A stretch of DNA of 19,068 bases from positions 1 to 19,068 of the forward strand of contig JAFADT010000756.1 in NCBI GenBank assembly GCA_023424585.1, given 5' to 3'. The DNA comes from Pseudomonadota bacterium. GTDB taxonomy: Bacteria; Myxococcota; Myxococcia; Myxococcales; Myxococcaceae. Below, one piece after another: positions 1 to 6,780 of this stretch. The position numbers and the translations under genes were made by a program. How positions within the stretch are numbered: position 1 is the stretch's first letter; each line of letters begins with the position of its first letter. The notes under the pieces are model-generated. The model had not been told where the DNA came from and did not search any database. It was given only the letters and a program-made list of their open reading frames with translations.

Positions 1-2
1 CG

Positions 3-275
3 CTCTATGAGGGCCGGGTCGAGAGCATGTTGTTGAGTGACCTGGGGCCACTGGACTCGCCCACGCGGCTCTACGGCTACGTGTGGACGAGTGGACCCCA
101 GGTGGTCATCCGCTACTACGAGGCGCGTCCCCCGGATTCGGCAGCGCGGGTACCCATCTGCGCGGTGGTTCGCATGACAAAGGGGCAGATGCGGAAGCTG
201 TCCGGCTCTCTCCCGGGAACCGCCGTCCTCAAGTACTCACGAGGCGGCGTCTTCATCGTGGACAAGTTCCTCTAA
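3..275 (+). CDS. Hypothetical lipoprotein paralogue, 3' end only
   Basis: This is the C-terminal 90 residues of a gene whose start lies before the window; the frame is open from the first complete codon at position 3. Aligned by eye with the next gene, about 65 of 90 residues are identical, including RLYGYVWTSGPQ, RVPICAV, KGQMRKL and the last residues GGVFIVD.FL. The two are therefore tandem paralogues separated by only 10 nt, probably one transcript. The function is not recognised. By analogy with the complete neighbour it should begin with a lipoprotein signal, but that part is not visible here. Confidence 0.8.
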   Translation, partial: LYEGRVESMLLSDLGPLDSPTRLYGYVWTSGPQVVIRYYEARPPDSAARVPICAVVRMTKGQMRKLSGSLPGTAVLKYSRGGVFIVDKFL

Positions 276-285
276 GCTCCACGGG

Positions 286-786
286 ATGGCTTCCAGGACG
301 TTTGAGTTCGCGTGCGGTCTCTTCTGCATGGCCCTGATCGCGGGTTGCGCTGGTGCCGCGACAGGGAAAGTGAGTCTGCGGCCCGACGGAACTCCCGGGC
401 CCGAGAAATGCCCGGAAGAGGCGCTCAAGGCAATGCGCTATCTGCGATTGGGCGTGGGGGATGGCGCGACGGTCGAATTCGATGTGAACCAGATGCGTAG
501 CCGGTCCATCACCTTGCACGAAGGCCATGTCGAGAGTGTGTTGGTCGACGACCTGGGGACGCTGGAGGCACCGGCGCGCCTTTATGGATACGTCTGGACG
601 AGCGGACCCCAGGCAGTCATCCGCTATTTCGAGGCCCTTCCACCGGGTGCATCACAGCGGGTGCCCATCTGCGCGGTGGCGCGGACGGCCAAGGGACAGA
701 TGCGGAAGCTCCCTGGCTCAGCCCCCGGAACCGCTGTCCTTGAGTTCTCCGGCGGGGGCGTCTTCATCGTGGACGAGTTCCTCTGA
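286..786 (+). CDS. Hypothetical small lipoprotein, tandem duplicate
   Basis: A 166-aa protein of unknown function. Residues 1-20 form a hydrophobic signal ending in a lipobox (IAGC, with the acylated Cys at residue 21), so it is predicted to be exported and lipid-anchored. The mature part carries a KCPEEAL segment (about residues 40-46) and a C-terminal half shared with the upstream paralogue (RLYGYVWTSGPQ, RVPICAV, KGQMRKL, GGVFIVDEFL), probably a compact beta-rich domain. The start at 286 is the only one giving a proper signal peptide; its ribosome-binding site is weak, as expected for a gene 10 nt behind another. Codon use is less strictly G/C at third positions than in genes further right, so recent arrival or fast evolution is possible. 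I cannot assign a family. Confidence 0.8.
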   Translation: MASRTFEFACGLFCMALIAGCAGAATGKVSLRPDGTPGPEKCPEEALKAMRYLRLGVGDGATVEFDVNQMRSRSITLHEGHVESVLVDDLGTLEAPARLYGYVWTSGPQAVIRYFEALPPGASQRVPICAVARTAKGQMRKLPGSAPGTAVLEFSGGGVFIVDEFL

Positions 787-865
787 ACCCTCGGGCAGGA
801 ATCCGGTTCCCAGGGATGAGAGAGCGAGAGTTCTGCTGAGCCCCCTGGCGGCGGCGTTTCGCACG

Positions 866-890
866 AACCTGTCCGACAGTCGGACAGGTT
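866..890. promoter_or_regulatory. 25-bp perfect palindrome, likely operator
   Basis: AACCTGTCCGAC (866-877) and GTCGGACAGGTT (879-890) are exact reverse complements around a single central A. The site lies about 75 nt after the lipoprotein stop and 85 nt before the start of the quinone-oxidoreductase remnant. A near-zero spacer and long arms are typical of operators for TetR-type dimers. The short T run just after it (889-892) means it could also act as a terminator for the lipoprotein pair. No regulator gene is next to it. Confidence 0.5.
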
Positions 891-975
891 TTGGAGAACC
901 GGAGCGGGCGAGGTGTAGAGCAGGGCTGTTCGGGGGCTTGGAATGCTCCTTGCCATGCGCAACACGGAGGCAGCC

Positions 976-1603
976 ATGATCGTCGTCACGGGAGCCACGG
1001 GCCGGCTGGGCCGTTTCGTCATCGAGGGCCTGTTGAAGAAGGTCCCCGCGAACCAGGTCGCGCTCGCGGTGCGCAATCCGGACAAGGCCGCGGAGTGGGA
1101 CGCGCGCGGCGTGCAGGTGCGCAAGGCGGACTACAGCCAGCCAGAGACCTGGGATGGCGTGTTCTCCCATGGGGACACGGTGCTGTTCATCTCTTCCAGC
1201 GAGGTGGGCCAGCGCCGCAAGCAGCACCAGACCGTGGTGGACGCGGCGAAGAAGGCCGGCGTGAAGCTGCTGGCCTATACGAGCATCCTGCACGCGGACA
1301 CATCGCGGCTGCTGCTGGCCGGAGAGCACCTGTTCACGGAGGAGGCCATCCGCGCGTCACGAGGCGGAGCTGTCCCGCCAGTCCGGCAGGACCGTGACGT
1401 ACCAGGACCTGTCACCGGCCGACTTCGCCGCCGCGCTCCAGCAGGCGGGCCTGCCCAAGGGCTACGCGGACGTGCTGGCGAACTCCGACGAAGGCATCGC
1501 CCGGGGCGACCTGAACGACACCAGCCGCACGCTGAGCCGCCTCATCGGCCGTCCCACCACGACCCTGGCCGAGGAGCTGGCCGGCATGCTCAAGCAGGGT
1601 TGA
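976..1603 (+). pseudogene. NAD(P)H:quinone oxidoreductase (QorB/NmrA-like), internally deleted and frameshifted
   Basis: The N-terminal part (976 to about 1359) is a clear NAD(P)-binding Rossmann domain. It has the glycine motif VTGATGRLG at residues 4-12, then the VRNPDKA segment and the KKAGVKLLAYTSIL stretch typical of QorB/NmrA-like reductases. At about 1357-1363 the frame breaks. The sequence resumes in another frame as AELSRQSGRTVTYQDLSPAD and runs to the family's normal C-terminus (DTSRTLSRLIGRPTT, stop at 1603). The two parts total about 207 residues against roughly 285 for the family, so about 75-80 central residues, which should hold the substrate pocket, are missing. The GGAGG at 966-970, five bases before ATG 976, fixes the original start. 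Translated as it stands, the first frame reads on to 1728 into the convergent desaturase. It is a pseudogene unless the junction is an assembly error. Confidence 0.85.
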
Positions 1604-1612
1604 GAAACACCA

Positions 1613-1645
1613 CGGGGGAGCAGTCCCTGTCGGACGGCTCCCCCG
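1613..1645. terminator. Bidirectional hairpin between convergent genes
   Basis: Arms CGGGGGAGC (1613-1621) and GCTCCCCCG (1637-1645) pair perfectly. An inner GTCC/GGAC stem adds four pairs across one A-G mismatch, leaving a 5-nt loop. It sits 10 nt after the quinone-oxidoreductase stop and 25 nt from the end of the desaturase. There is no strong T run on either side, as is common at high GC. Confidence 0.7.
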
Positions 1646-1670
1646 CGTTGCTTCAAGTCTGGACGCTATG

Positions 1671-2468
1671 TCAGGCCGCCTGCGCTCCGGCGCCGCTCTG
1701 GCGGGCCACCTCGCGCGGCTCCGGATAGACGGCGCGCTGGGGCGTGGTGATGCGGATGACGCCCAGCTTGGACAGCACGCGCATCACCTGCCATGTGGGG
1801 TCGATCTCGAAGGCGCGCGCCGCGAAGTTCGGGCTGCTGCCGTACTTGTGGTGGTTGTTCTGGAACAGCTCCCCCATGCACAGCACGTCCACCGGCAGCG
1901 TGTTGCGCGACTTGTCGCTGCCCTTGAAGTTCCGGTAGCCGTACTTGTGACCGCACCAGTTCACGATGGCGCCGTGCACCGGCCCCATCACGAAGTGGAT
2001 CGGCAGCAGCAGGAACTGCCAGGGCGACGTCGCGAACGTCACGTAGAACGCCGTGTAGAGCGCCACCCAGCCCAGCACCGCCCACCAGGACTGGCCCAGC
2101 GTCTCGTCCACGAGCTTCCACTCCGGATAGCCACCGTCGAAGCGCGGCTCCGGCTGGATCTTCCGCGTCACGAGGCCGGAGTAGCGCTCCTTCGTGTGCC
2201 ACATCATCCGCAGCACGTCCTTGAAGTAGTGCGGCGAGTGCGGATCCTTCTCCGTGTCCGAGTATGCGTGGTGCTCGCGGTGCAGGATGGCGTACGCGCG
2301 CGGCGACAGGTACGACGAGCCCTGCACCAGGTAGGTGAGCAGGTGCATCACCTTCTCCGTCCGCGGCCCCATGCTGTACATCCGGTGCGCCGCGTAACGG
2401 TGCTGGAAGAAGCTCTGGAAGAAGACGCAGAGCAGCCAGTGACTGATGAAGAAGATGACGATGGCCAT
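1671..2468 (-). CDS. Acyl-CoA/fatty acid desaturase
   Basis: A 265-aa integral membrane di-iron desaturase that puts a double bond into fatty acyl chains, probably for membrane fluidity. The three histidine boxes are visible: HRYAAH (residues 23-28), HREHH (about 63-67) and NNHHKYG (about 206-212), plus the NWCGHKYG segment seen in acyl-CoA desaturases. Hydrophobic stretches lie at the N-terminus (1-20) and in the middle (about 130-165). It is short for the family (usually 280-380 aa) and begins almost at the first membrane helix, but all metal ligands are present. Start 2468 has a purine-rich GGGAGAG upstream. It is transcribed divergently from bioA, with 279 nt between the two starts. The C-terminus ends in an Ala/Gly-rich tail. 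Confidence 0.9.
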   Translation of the reverse strand: MAIVIFFISHWLLCVFFQSFFQHRYAAHRMYSMGPRTEKVMHLLTYLVQGSSYLSPRAYAILHREHHAYSDTEKDPHSPHYFKDVLRMMWHTKERYSGLVTRKIQPEPRFDGGYPEWKLVDETLGQSWWAVLGWVALYTAFYVTFATSPWQFLLLPIHFVMGPVHGAIVNWCGHKYGYRNFKGSDKSRNTLPVDVLCMGELFQNNHHKYGSSPNFAARAFEIDPTWQVMRVLSKLGVIRITTPQRAVYPEPREVARQSGAGAQAA

Positions 2469-2481
2469 GACTCTCCCGTGA

Positions 2482-2513
2482 TGACAGACACAGGGCTAAC
2501 ACCCCGGCTGTCA
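2482..2513. promoter_or_regulatory. Interrupted inverted repeat upstream of the desaturase
   Basis: TGACAG (2482-2487) and CTGTCA (2508-2513) are inverted copies separated by 20 nt, with a short GGG/CCC pairing between them. The repeat starts 14 nt upstream of the desaturase ATG, where an operator or leader hairpin would act. Six-base arms can arise by chance, so this is only a candidate. Confidence 0.25.
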
Positions 2514-2747
2514 CGGCAATGTCAGCGCTCCCCACGTCACCGGCACCGTCCCTCCATCCACCTCCCGCTCCGGACGCACGCCACTGAGCGGCCCCCTCCC
2601 GCCGCCTGTCCGCTGGTGGATAAGCCCCGGTGCGGCCAGCCATTCATCCCCGGCTGCCGTGTCGCACCGCGACGTTGCGGGCCGCCTCCAGGGAGGGCAG
2701 AAGGGCACGCGGCGCGTCACCCCTCGCGACGCCTAGGAGCTTCATCC

Positions 2748-4079
2748 GTGGATCGGGCCACCCTCGTCGGACTCGACAAGCAGCACGTCTGGCACCCCTA
2801 CACCGCCATGGAGGCGTACATCGCGAAGACGGATCCGCTCGTCATCGTCCGCGCGGAGGGGGTCTGGCTCCATGACGTGGACGGACGGCGCTACCTGGAC
2901 GCCAACGGCTCGTGGTGGGTGTCCACCCTGGGCCACCGCCACCCGCGCCTCGTCCGCGCGCTCACCGAGCAGCTGGGCAGCCTGGCCCACGTCTCGCTCG
3001 CGGGCATCACCCACGGCCCGGCGGCCCGGCTGGGCGCGGAGCTGACCGCGCTGGCCCCGGGCGCGGACCGGGCGGACGTGCCCCCGGAGCAGCGGCTGTC
3101 GCGTGTCTTCTATTCGGACAACGGCAGCACCGCGGTGGAGGTGGCCATCAAGATGACCGCGCAGTACTGGGCGCAGAACGGCCGGCCCCGCCGCACGCGC
3201 TTCATCACCCTGACCGGCGCCTTCCACGGCGAGACCCTCGGCTCCACCAGCGTGGGCGGCGTGCACGAGTTCCGCGACGTGTTCGGCCCGCTCCTCTTCG
3301 ACGTGGTGCACGTGCCGTCCCCCGCGGAGCCCGACGGCCACGCGCGCGCCCTGGCGCAGCTGAAGGCCGCGCTCGCGGCGGATCCGGATGGCATCGCCGG
3401 CGTCATCCTGGAGCCCGTCATCCAGGGCGCGGCGGGCATGTGGATGTCGTCGCCGGACTTCGTGCGCGAGGTGCGCGAGGCCACCCGCGCGGTGGACACC
3501 TTCCTCATCGCCGACGAGGTCTTCACCGGCATGGGCCGCACCGGCGCCCGCTTCGCGGTGGACCTGGCCGGCGTGGTGCCGGACCTGCTGTGCCTGGCCA
3601 AGGCGCTCAGCGGCGGCCTGATGCCCTTCGCCGCCACGCTCGCGTCCGAGCGCATCTTCCAGGGCTTCCTGGGGGCGAAGGACCGGGCGCTCTATTACGG
3701 GCACTCGTACTGCGGCAACCCGCTGGGCGCGTCCGTGGCGCGCGAGGTGCTGGCCGTGTACCGCGACGAGGACGTGCTGGGGCAGGTCCAGCGCAAGGCG
3801 CCGCGCGTGAAGGCCGCCTTCGAGCGCATGGCCGCCACCCTCCCGGGGCTCGAGCGCCCGCGCGCGGTGGGCATGGTAGGCGCCGTGGACCTGGGCGGAG
3901 GCGGCTACTTCGCGGACAGCGGCTGGCGCGTGTACGAGGCCGCCCGACGCCGCGGCCTCTACCTGCGCCCCATGGGCAACACCGTCTACATCGCGCCCGC
4001 GCTCAACATCCCGGACGCGGACCTGGACCTGCTGCTCCAGGGCGTGGAGGACAGCCTGCGCGAGGTGGCGGCGGGCTGA
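2748..4079 (+). CDS. bioA: Adenosylmethionine-8-amino-7-oxononanoate aminotransferase
   Basis: A 443-aa cytoplasmic PLP enzyme that transfers the amino group of S-adenosylmethionine to KAPA to give DAPA, the step before dethiobiotin in biotin synthesis. Hallmarks in order: HVWHPYTAM near the N-terminus and GSWWVSTLGHRHP, the Trp-Trp segment typical of BioA rather than other class III aminotransferases. Then come DNGSTAVEVAIKM, AFHGETLGS, the cofactor aspartate Asp256 in ADEVFTGMGR, and the Schiff-base lysine Lys285 in AKALSGG. HSYCGNPLG and GLYLRPMGNTVYIAPAL follow near the end. The start is GTG 2748, chosen because TAGGAG lies seven bases upstream and the encoded N-terminus fits the family length; no ATG fits as well. 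bioF, bioB and bioD are not in this window, so the gene is isolated from its pathway partners. The following gene is a remnant on the other strand. Confidence 0.95.
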   Translation: MDRATLVGLDKQHVWHPYTAMEAYIAKTDPLVIVRAEGVWLHDVDGRRYLDANGSWWVSTLGHRHPRLVRALTEQLGSLAHVSLAGITHGPAARLGAELTALAPGADRADVPPEQRLSRVFYSDNGSTAVEVAIKMTAQYWAQNGRPRRTRFITLTGAFHGETLGSTSVGGVHEFRDVFGPLLFDVVHVPSPAEPDGHARALAQLKAALAADPDGIAGVILEPVIQGAAGMWMSSPDFVREVREATRAVDTFLIADEVFTGMGRTGARFAVDLAGVVPDLLCLAKALSGGLMPFAATLASERIFQGFLGAKDRALYYGHSYCGNPLGASVAREVLAVYRDEDVLGQVQRKAPRVKAAFERMAATLPGLERPRAVGMVGAVDLGGGGYFADSGWRVYEAARRRGLYLRPMGNTVYIAPALNIPDADLDLLLQGVEDSLREVAAG

Positions 4080-4090
4080 GGCGCCCCTCG

Positions 4091-4500
4091 TCAGCGGCGC
4101 GTGCCGGGGAGCCCCCTCCTGCCTCCCATGCGCGCGCGGTCCCACCACACGCGCAGGTTCAGCTCCGCCCGCAGCTCCTGGGTGCAGCGGGCCTGCTCCA
4201 TCCGCTCGCGGAAGAGGTCGAGGACCTCGTGCACCAGCTCCATCGGGTCGCGCTCCTCCAGGTGGAGGTCCAGCTCGCCCGCCTCGATGCGCGAGAGGTC
4301 CCGCAGCGCGTTGAGCCGCGTAGAGCTGCGCGCGCTCCGGCCCCCCACGCGATGAGGATGGGGACGGTGGAGGACAGGCACAGGCCGAGCGTCGTGCGCA
4401 GGCTCTGCGGCCAGGTGTCCACCGGCCCGAGCGGCGTCTTCGACCAGTCCATGGACCGGATGAGCGCACCCATCTCCCCGCCGCCGGACAGCCAGCCCAT
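4091..4500 (-). pseudogene. Sensor histidine kinase remnant (PAS start plus HisKA fragment)
   Basis: On the minus strand, one frame from 4500 reads MGALIRSMDWSKTPLGP, then WPQSLRTTLGLCLSS and PILIAWG. This is the usual opening of PAS-containing hybrid histidine kinases of this lineage. A slip in the reading frame near 4345 is needed to continue into GPERAQLY, the next part of the same PAS domain. After about 4320 another frame reads LNALRDLSRIEAGELDLHLE, the end of a HisKA dimerisation helix. It continues through the linker to WDRARM, where the ATP-binding domain would begin, then ends in unrelated residues and a stop at 4091. Most of the PAS core, the phosphorylated histidine of HisKA and the whole HATPase domain are therefore gone. 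At least one internal deletion, one 3' deletion and two frame changes are required, so this is a decayed gene. Confidence 0.75.
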
Positions 4501-4667
4501 GCCCGCCGCCGAGGAAGAGGACGCGGTGGCGCCAGCCGGAGGGGGTGCTGGGGTGGCTCATGAGGCCTCGGGCGCAGGGGAGCGCGCCTGGCGGTGGGGA
4601 CCAGGGGAGACGTCCGGTTGATAGCGGATTCGCCGGGCCTGGGGGAGCGCGACCGCTTCCGCGAAGC

Positions 4668-5282
4668 TCAGGGGGCCGCGCGGGGCTGCCGCTTCTCGCG
4701 GGCATGCCGCACCGCGAGCGCCACCAGCAGCGCGGCCACGCCGGCCAGCGCGATGAAGTGCTCCACGCGGCCCACGCCCCTGGCCACGCGATCCACGCTC
4801 GCGGACCCCAGGTAGCCCAGCGTCACCACCAGCGGCGAGCTCAGGCACAGCGCCAGCCCGTCCCAGAAGAGGAAGCGCCGCAGGGGCATGCCCTCCGCCG
4901 CGGCCATGGCGAACACCGGCACGCGCAGCACGGACAGGAACCGGCCGATGAAGACGACCCGCGAGCCGTGCTTCGCGTACAGCCCCTGGATGCGCTCGCG
5001 GCGCTCGGGCGGGAACAGGCGGCGGGTGCGCCGGTGCGTATACAGGGCCTGCCCCAGCCGGCGCGCGGTGAGGAAGAGCACGGTGTCCCCGCACAGCACG
5101 CCCGCGAAGCACAGCGCGATGGCGAGCGGCAGCGGCATGGCGCCCCGGTGCGACAGCACGCCCGCCGCCAGCTGCACCAGGTCCTCCGGGAAGGGCAGCC
5201 CCAGCCCTCCCGCCACGAGCACCAGGAAGATGAGCGGGCCGGAGCCGTGCGTCAGCAGGAGCTGGAGGGGAGAGTGGCTCAT
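4668..5282 (-). CDS. DedA-family (SNARE-associated/VTT domain) membrane protein
   Basis: A 204-aa inner-membrane protein of the DedA family. These proteins support membrane homeostasis and proton-motive-force-linked transport; several members flip or recycle lipid carriers. Family marks visible here are GLGLPFPEDLVQLAAG (re-entrant segment with the acidic FPED), GRFLSVLRVPVFAMAA (the GR..P..R-type motif) and GYLGSA before the last helix. Several hydrophobic stretches span residues 10-35, 50-70 and about 125-195. The ATG at 5282 overlaps the stop of the upstream transporter by one base (TGATG), so the two are translationally coupled. The frame stays open far upstream, but that part is antisense noise of the transporter gene. 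The exact substrate cannot be read from the sequence. Confidence 0.9.
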   Translation of the reverse strand: MSHSPLQLLLTHGSGPLIFLVLVAGGLGLPFPEDLVQLAAGVLSHRGAMPLPLAIALCFAGVLCGDTVLFLTARRLGQALYTHRRTRRLFPPERRERIQGLYAKHGSRVVFIGRFLSVLRVPVFAMAAAEGMPLRRFLFWDGLALCLSSPLVVTLGYLGSASVDRVARGVGRVEHFIALAGVAALLVALAVRHAREKRQPRAAP

Positions 5283-6445
5283 CAGGGCTCGGGCAGGACG
5301 GCCGCGGCGCGGCGCTCCTGGCGGAAGAGGAGGACCTCGCGGACGATGATCTGCACGGTGGCCGCCACGGGCACGGCCACCACCGCGCCCACGATGCCCG
5401 CGAGCTCCACGCAGAAGAGGACCGCGAGCAGCGTGACGAGCGGGTTGACGTGCACGGTGCGCTTGAACACGAGCGGCGCCATCACGTTGCCCTCCAGCTG
5501 GCCGTAGAGGAGGAAGTAGATGAACACCGCCAGCGCCTTCCACAGGCCGCCGGTGGCCAGCGTGAGCAGGGTGATGATGCCGCCCGCGATGATGGGGCCC
5601 GCGTAGGGCACCAGGCTGGAGAAGCCGCTGGCCACGCCCAGCGGCAGGTAGAAGGGCATGCCCAGCACCGCCAGCATGGTGGTGGTGAGCGTGGCGTTGA
5701 TGGCGCAGATGAGGGTGATGCCGGACAGGTAGCCGCCCGTCGCGCTGTAGACGTTGCGCAGCACGCGCACGTAGCGCAGGCGGTGGTCGGGGCGGGCCAG
5801 GTCCAGGAGGCGCCGGAGCACGCCGCCGCCGAACACCAGCATGAACACCACCAGGAAGAAGACGGTGATGATGCCGCCCAGGAGGCCCACCACGCCGCCG
5901 ATGGCGCTCATCAGGAGCGAGGGCAGGGGCCCGGCGAGCGCGGGCGTGGCCTCCTCCAGCCGCTCGTTCCAGCCCAGGCTCTGCAGGCGCTGGTTGAGCG
6001 CGCGCAGGATGCCCGTGCCGCGCACCTGCTTCCACAGGTGCGGCCACTGCGTCACCAGCGCGTCCACCTGCTCCACCAGGTTCGGAATCACCAGCAGGCC
6101 CAGCGCCACGACGGCGATGAACAGCGTCAGCAGCACCAGGGTGATGGACAGCCAGCGCTTCAGGCCGCGCTTCTCCAGCCGCGACACGCCGTGCTCCAGC
6201 GACAGCGCGATGAGCGCCGCGATGCCGGTGAGCGTGAGCGCCACGCGCGTCTTGGCGACGAGCACCACCAGGAGCATCACACCCAGCACCCCGAAGCACA
6301 CGGTGAACACCGTGCGGAGCGACACCTGGGACTTCGATTGCGGCGGGACGACGGGCTCGGACACCGGCAGGGCTCCCTGGGGTGGGCCACCGGCTGCGGG
6401 CCCCATGTCCTGCGGATGCATCCTTCCGGGCCCGGCGGCAACCAC
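5282..6445 (-). CDS. AI-2E family transporter (PerM/UPF0118)
   Basis: Up to 387 aa with about eight membrane helices. The family includes exporters of autoinducer-2, Na+/H+ antiporters and other permeases, so the substrate is open. Typical features are the N-terminal helix pair (about residues 45-85), a soluble central region with NLVEQVDALVTQWPHLW, and the C-terminal signature SLVPYAGPIIAGG followed by GQLEGNVMAPLVFKR and HVNPLVTLLAVL. The first 40 residues are Pro/Gly-rich and poorly conserved-looking. The start could be GTG 6445, ATG 6421 or ATG 6406; none has a strong ribosome-binding site at good spacing, so 6445 is given as the longest choice. It overlaps the DedA gene by one base (TGATG), giving a coupled membrane-protein operon. 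Confidence 0.88.
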   Translation of the reverse strand: MVAAGPGRMHPQDMGPAAGGPPQGALPVSEPVVPPQSKSQVSLRTVFTVCFGVLGVMLLVVLVAKTRVALTLTGIAALIALSLEHGVSRLEKRGLKRWLSITLVLLTLFIAVVALGLLVIPNLVEQVDALVTQWPHLWKQVRGTGILRALNQRLQSLGWNERLEEATPALAGPLPSLLMSAIGGVVGLLGGIITVFFLVVFMLVFGGGVLRRLLDLARPDHRLRYVRVLRNVYSATGGYLSGITLICAINATLTTTMLAVLGMPFYLPLGVASGFSSLVPYAGPIIAGGIITLLTLATGGLWKALAVFIYFLLYGQLEGNVMAPLVFKRTVHVNPLVTLLAVLFCVELAGIVGAVVAVPVAATVQIIVREVLLFRQERRAAAVLPEP

Positions 6446-6527
6446 CGTCGTCCACCAAGTGCGCGGGCAGGCGTCGGGCGCGGCCCAAGCGTCCTGCGGG
6501 TGACACCCGGCCTCGGTGAAGGGACGT

Positions 6528-6537
6528 TGCCAGACGC
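6528..6537 (-). repeat. Inverted copy of the GCGTCTGGCA motif
   Basis: TGCCAGACGC here is the exact reverse complement of GCGTCTGGCA found at 6625 and 6655. It lies about 90 nt upstream of the direct pair and 83 nt from the farthest transporter start (6445), so it could serve the transporter side of the divergent region. Confidence 0.5.
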
Positions 6538-6624
6538 AATCACCGGCCGTGTGGTTCGTCCCCAGGGCAGCCTCGAAATGCCCGGCCTGGCCGCCGGGCC
6601 GTCCGTCCCTCCGCGGACAGGTGC

Positions 6625-6671
6625 GCGTCTGGCAGGTGACGGCGCCGCGCGCGGGCGTCTGGCACCTGACG
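6625..6671 (+). repeat. Direct repeat pair, candidate regulator-binding sites
   Basis: GCGTCTGGCAGGTGACG (6625-6641) and GCGTCTGGCACCTGACG (6655-6671) match at 15 of 17 positions, with their starts exactly 30 bp apart. That is close to three helical turns, so two proteins bound here would face the same side of the DNA. The pair lies about 110-155 nt upstream of the plus-strand start at 6781, an activator-like position. Confidence 0.5.
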
Positions 6672-6780
6672 CGCCGGGACGTCTCGGAAAAGTGGGAGTG
6701 CGCGGTTTGCCGGGCCCGGACGTCAGACAGGGGTGGGAACCTTCGTGGGAAGGGACTTTCGCGGGCCGGGAGAGGACACC

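Larger units (their letters stand above)
6446..6780. other. Divergent intergenic region with repeated motif
   Basis: This 335-nt stretch lies between the starts of the AI-2E transporter (minus) and the 173-aa gene (plus), so it should hold promoters for both. No frame in it looks like a gene. Its main structure is three copies of the GCGTCTGGCA motif, annotated separately. I see no convincing sigma-70 or sigma-54 promoter boxes. Confidence 0.6.

Noticed and set aside
2742..4469. Long minus-strand open frame (575 codons) opposite bioA
   Set aside because: It is antisense to a well-supported bioA. Its His/Arg/Ala-rich translation is the usual product of strong third-position G/C bias on the other strand.
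4668..6539. Apparent 623-codon fusion protein ending in DedA
   Set aside because: Only the last 205 codons are DedA. The upstream part is an out-of-frame reading of the transporter gene. The TGATG overlap shows two separate coupled genes.
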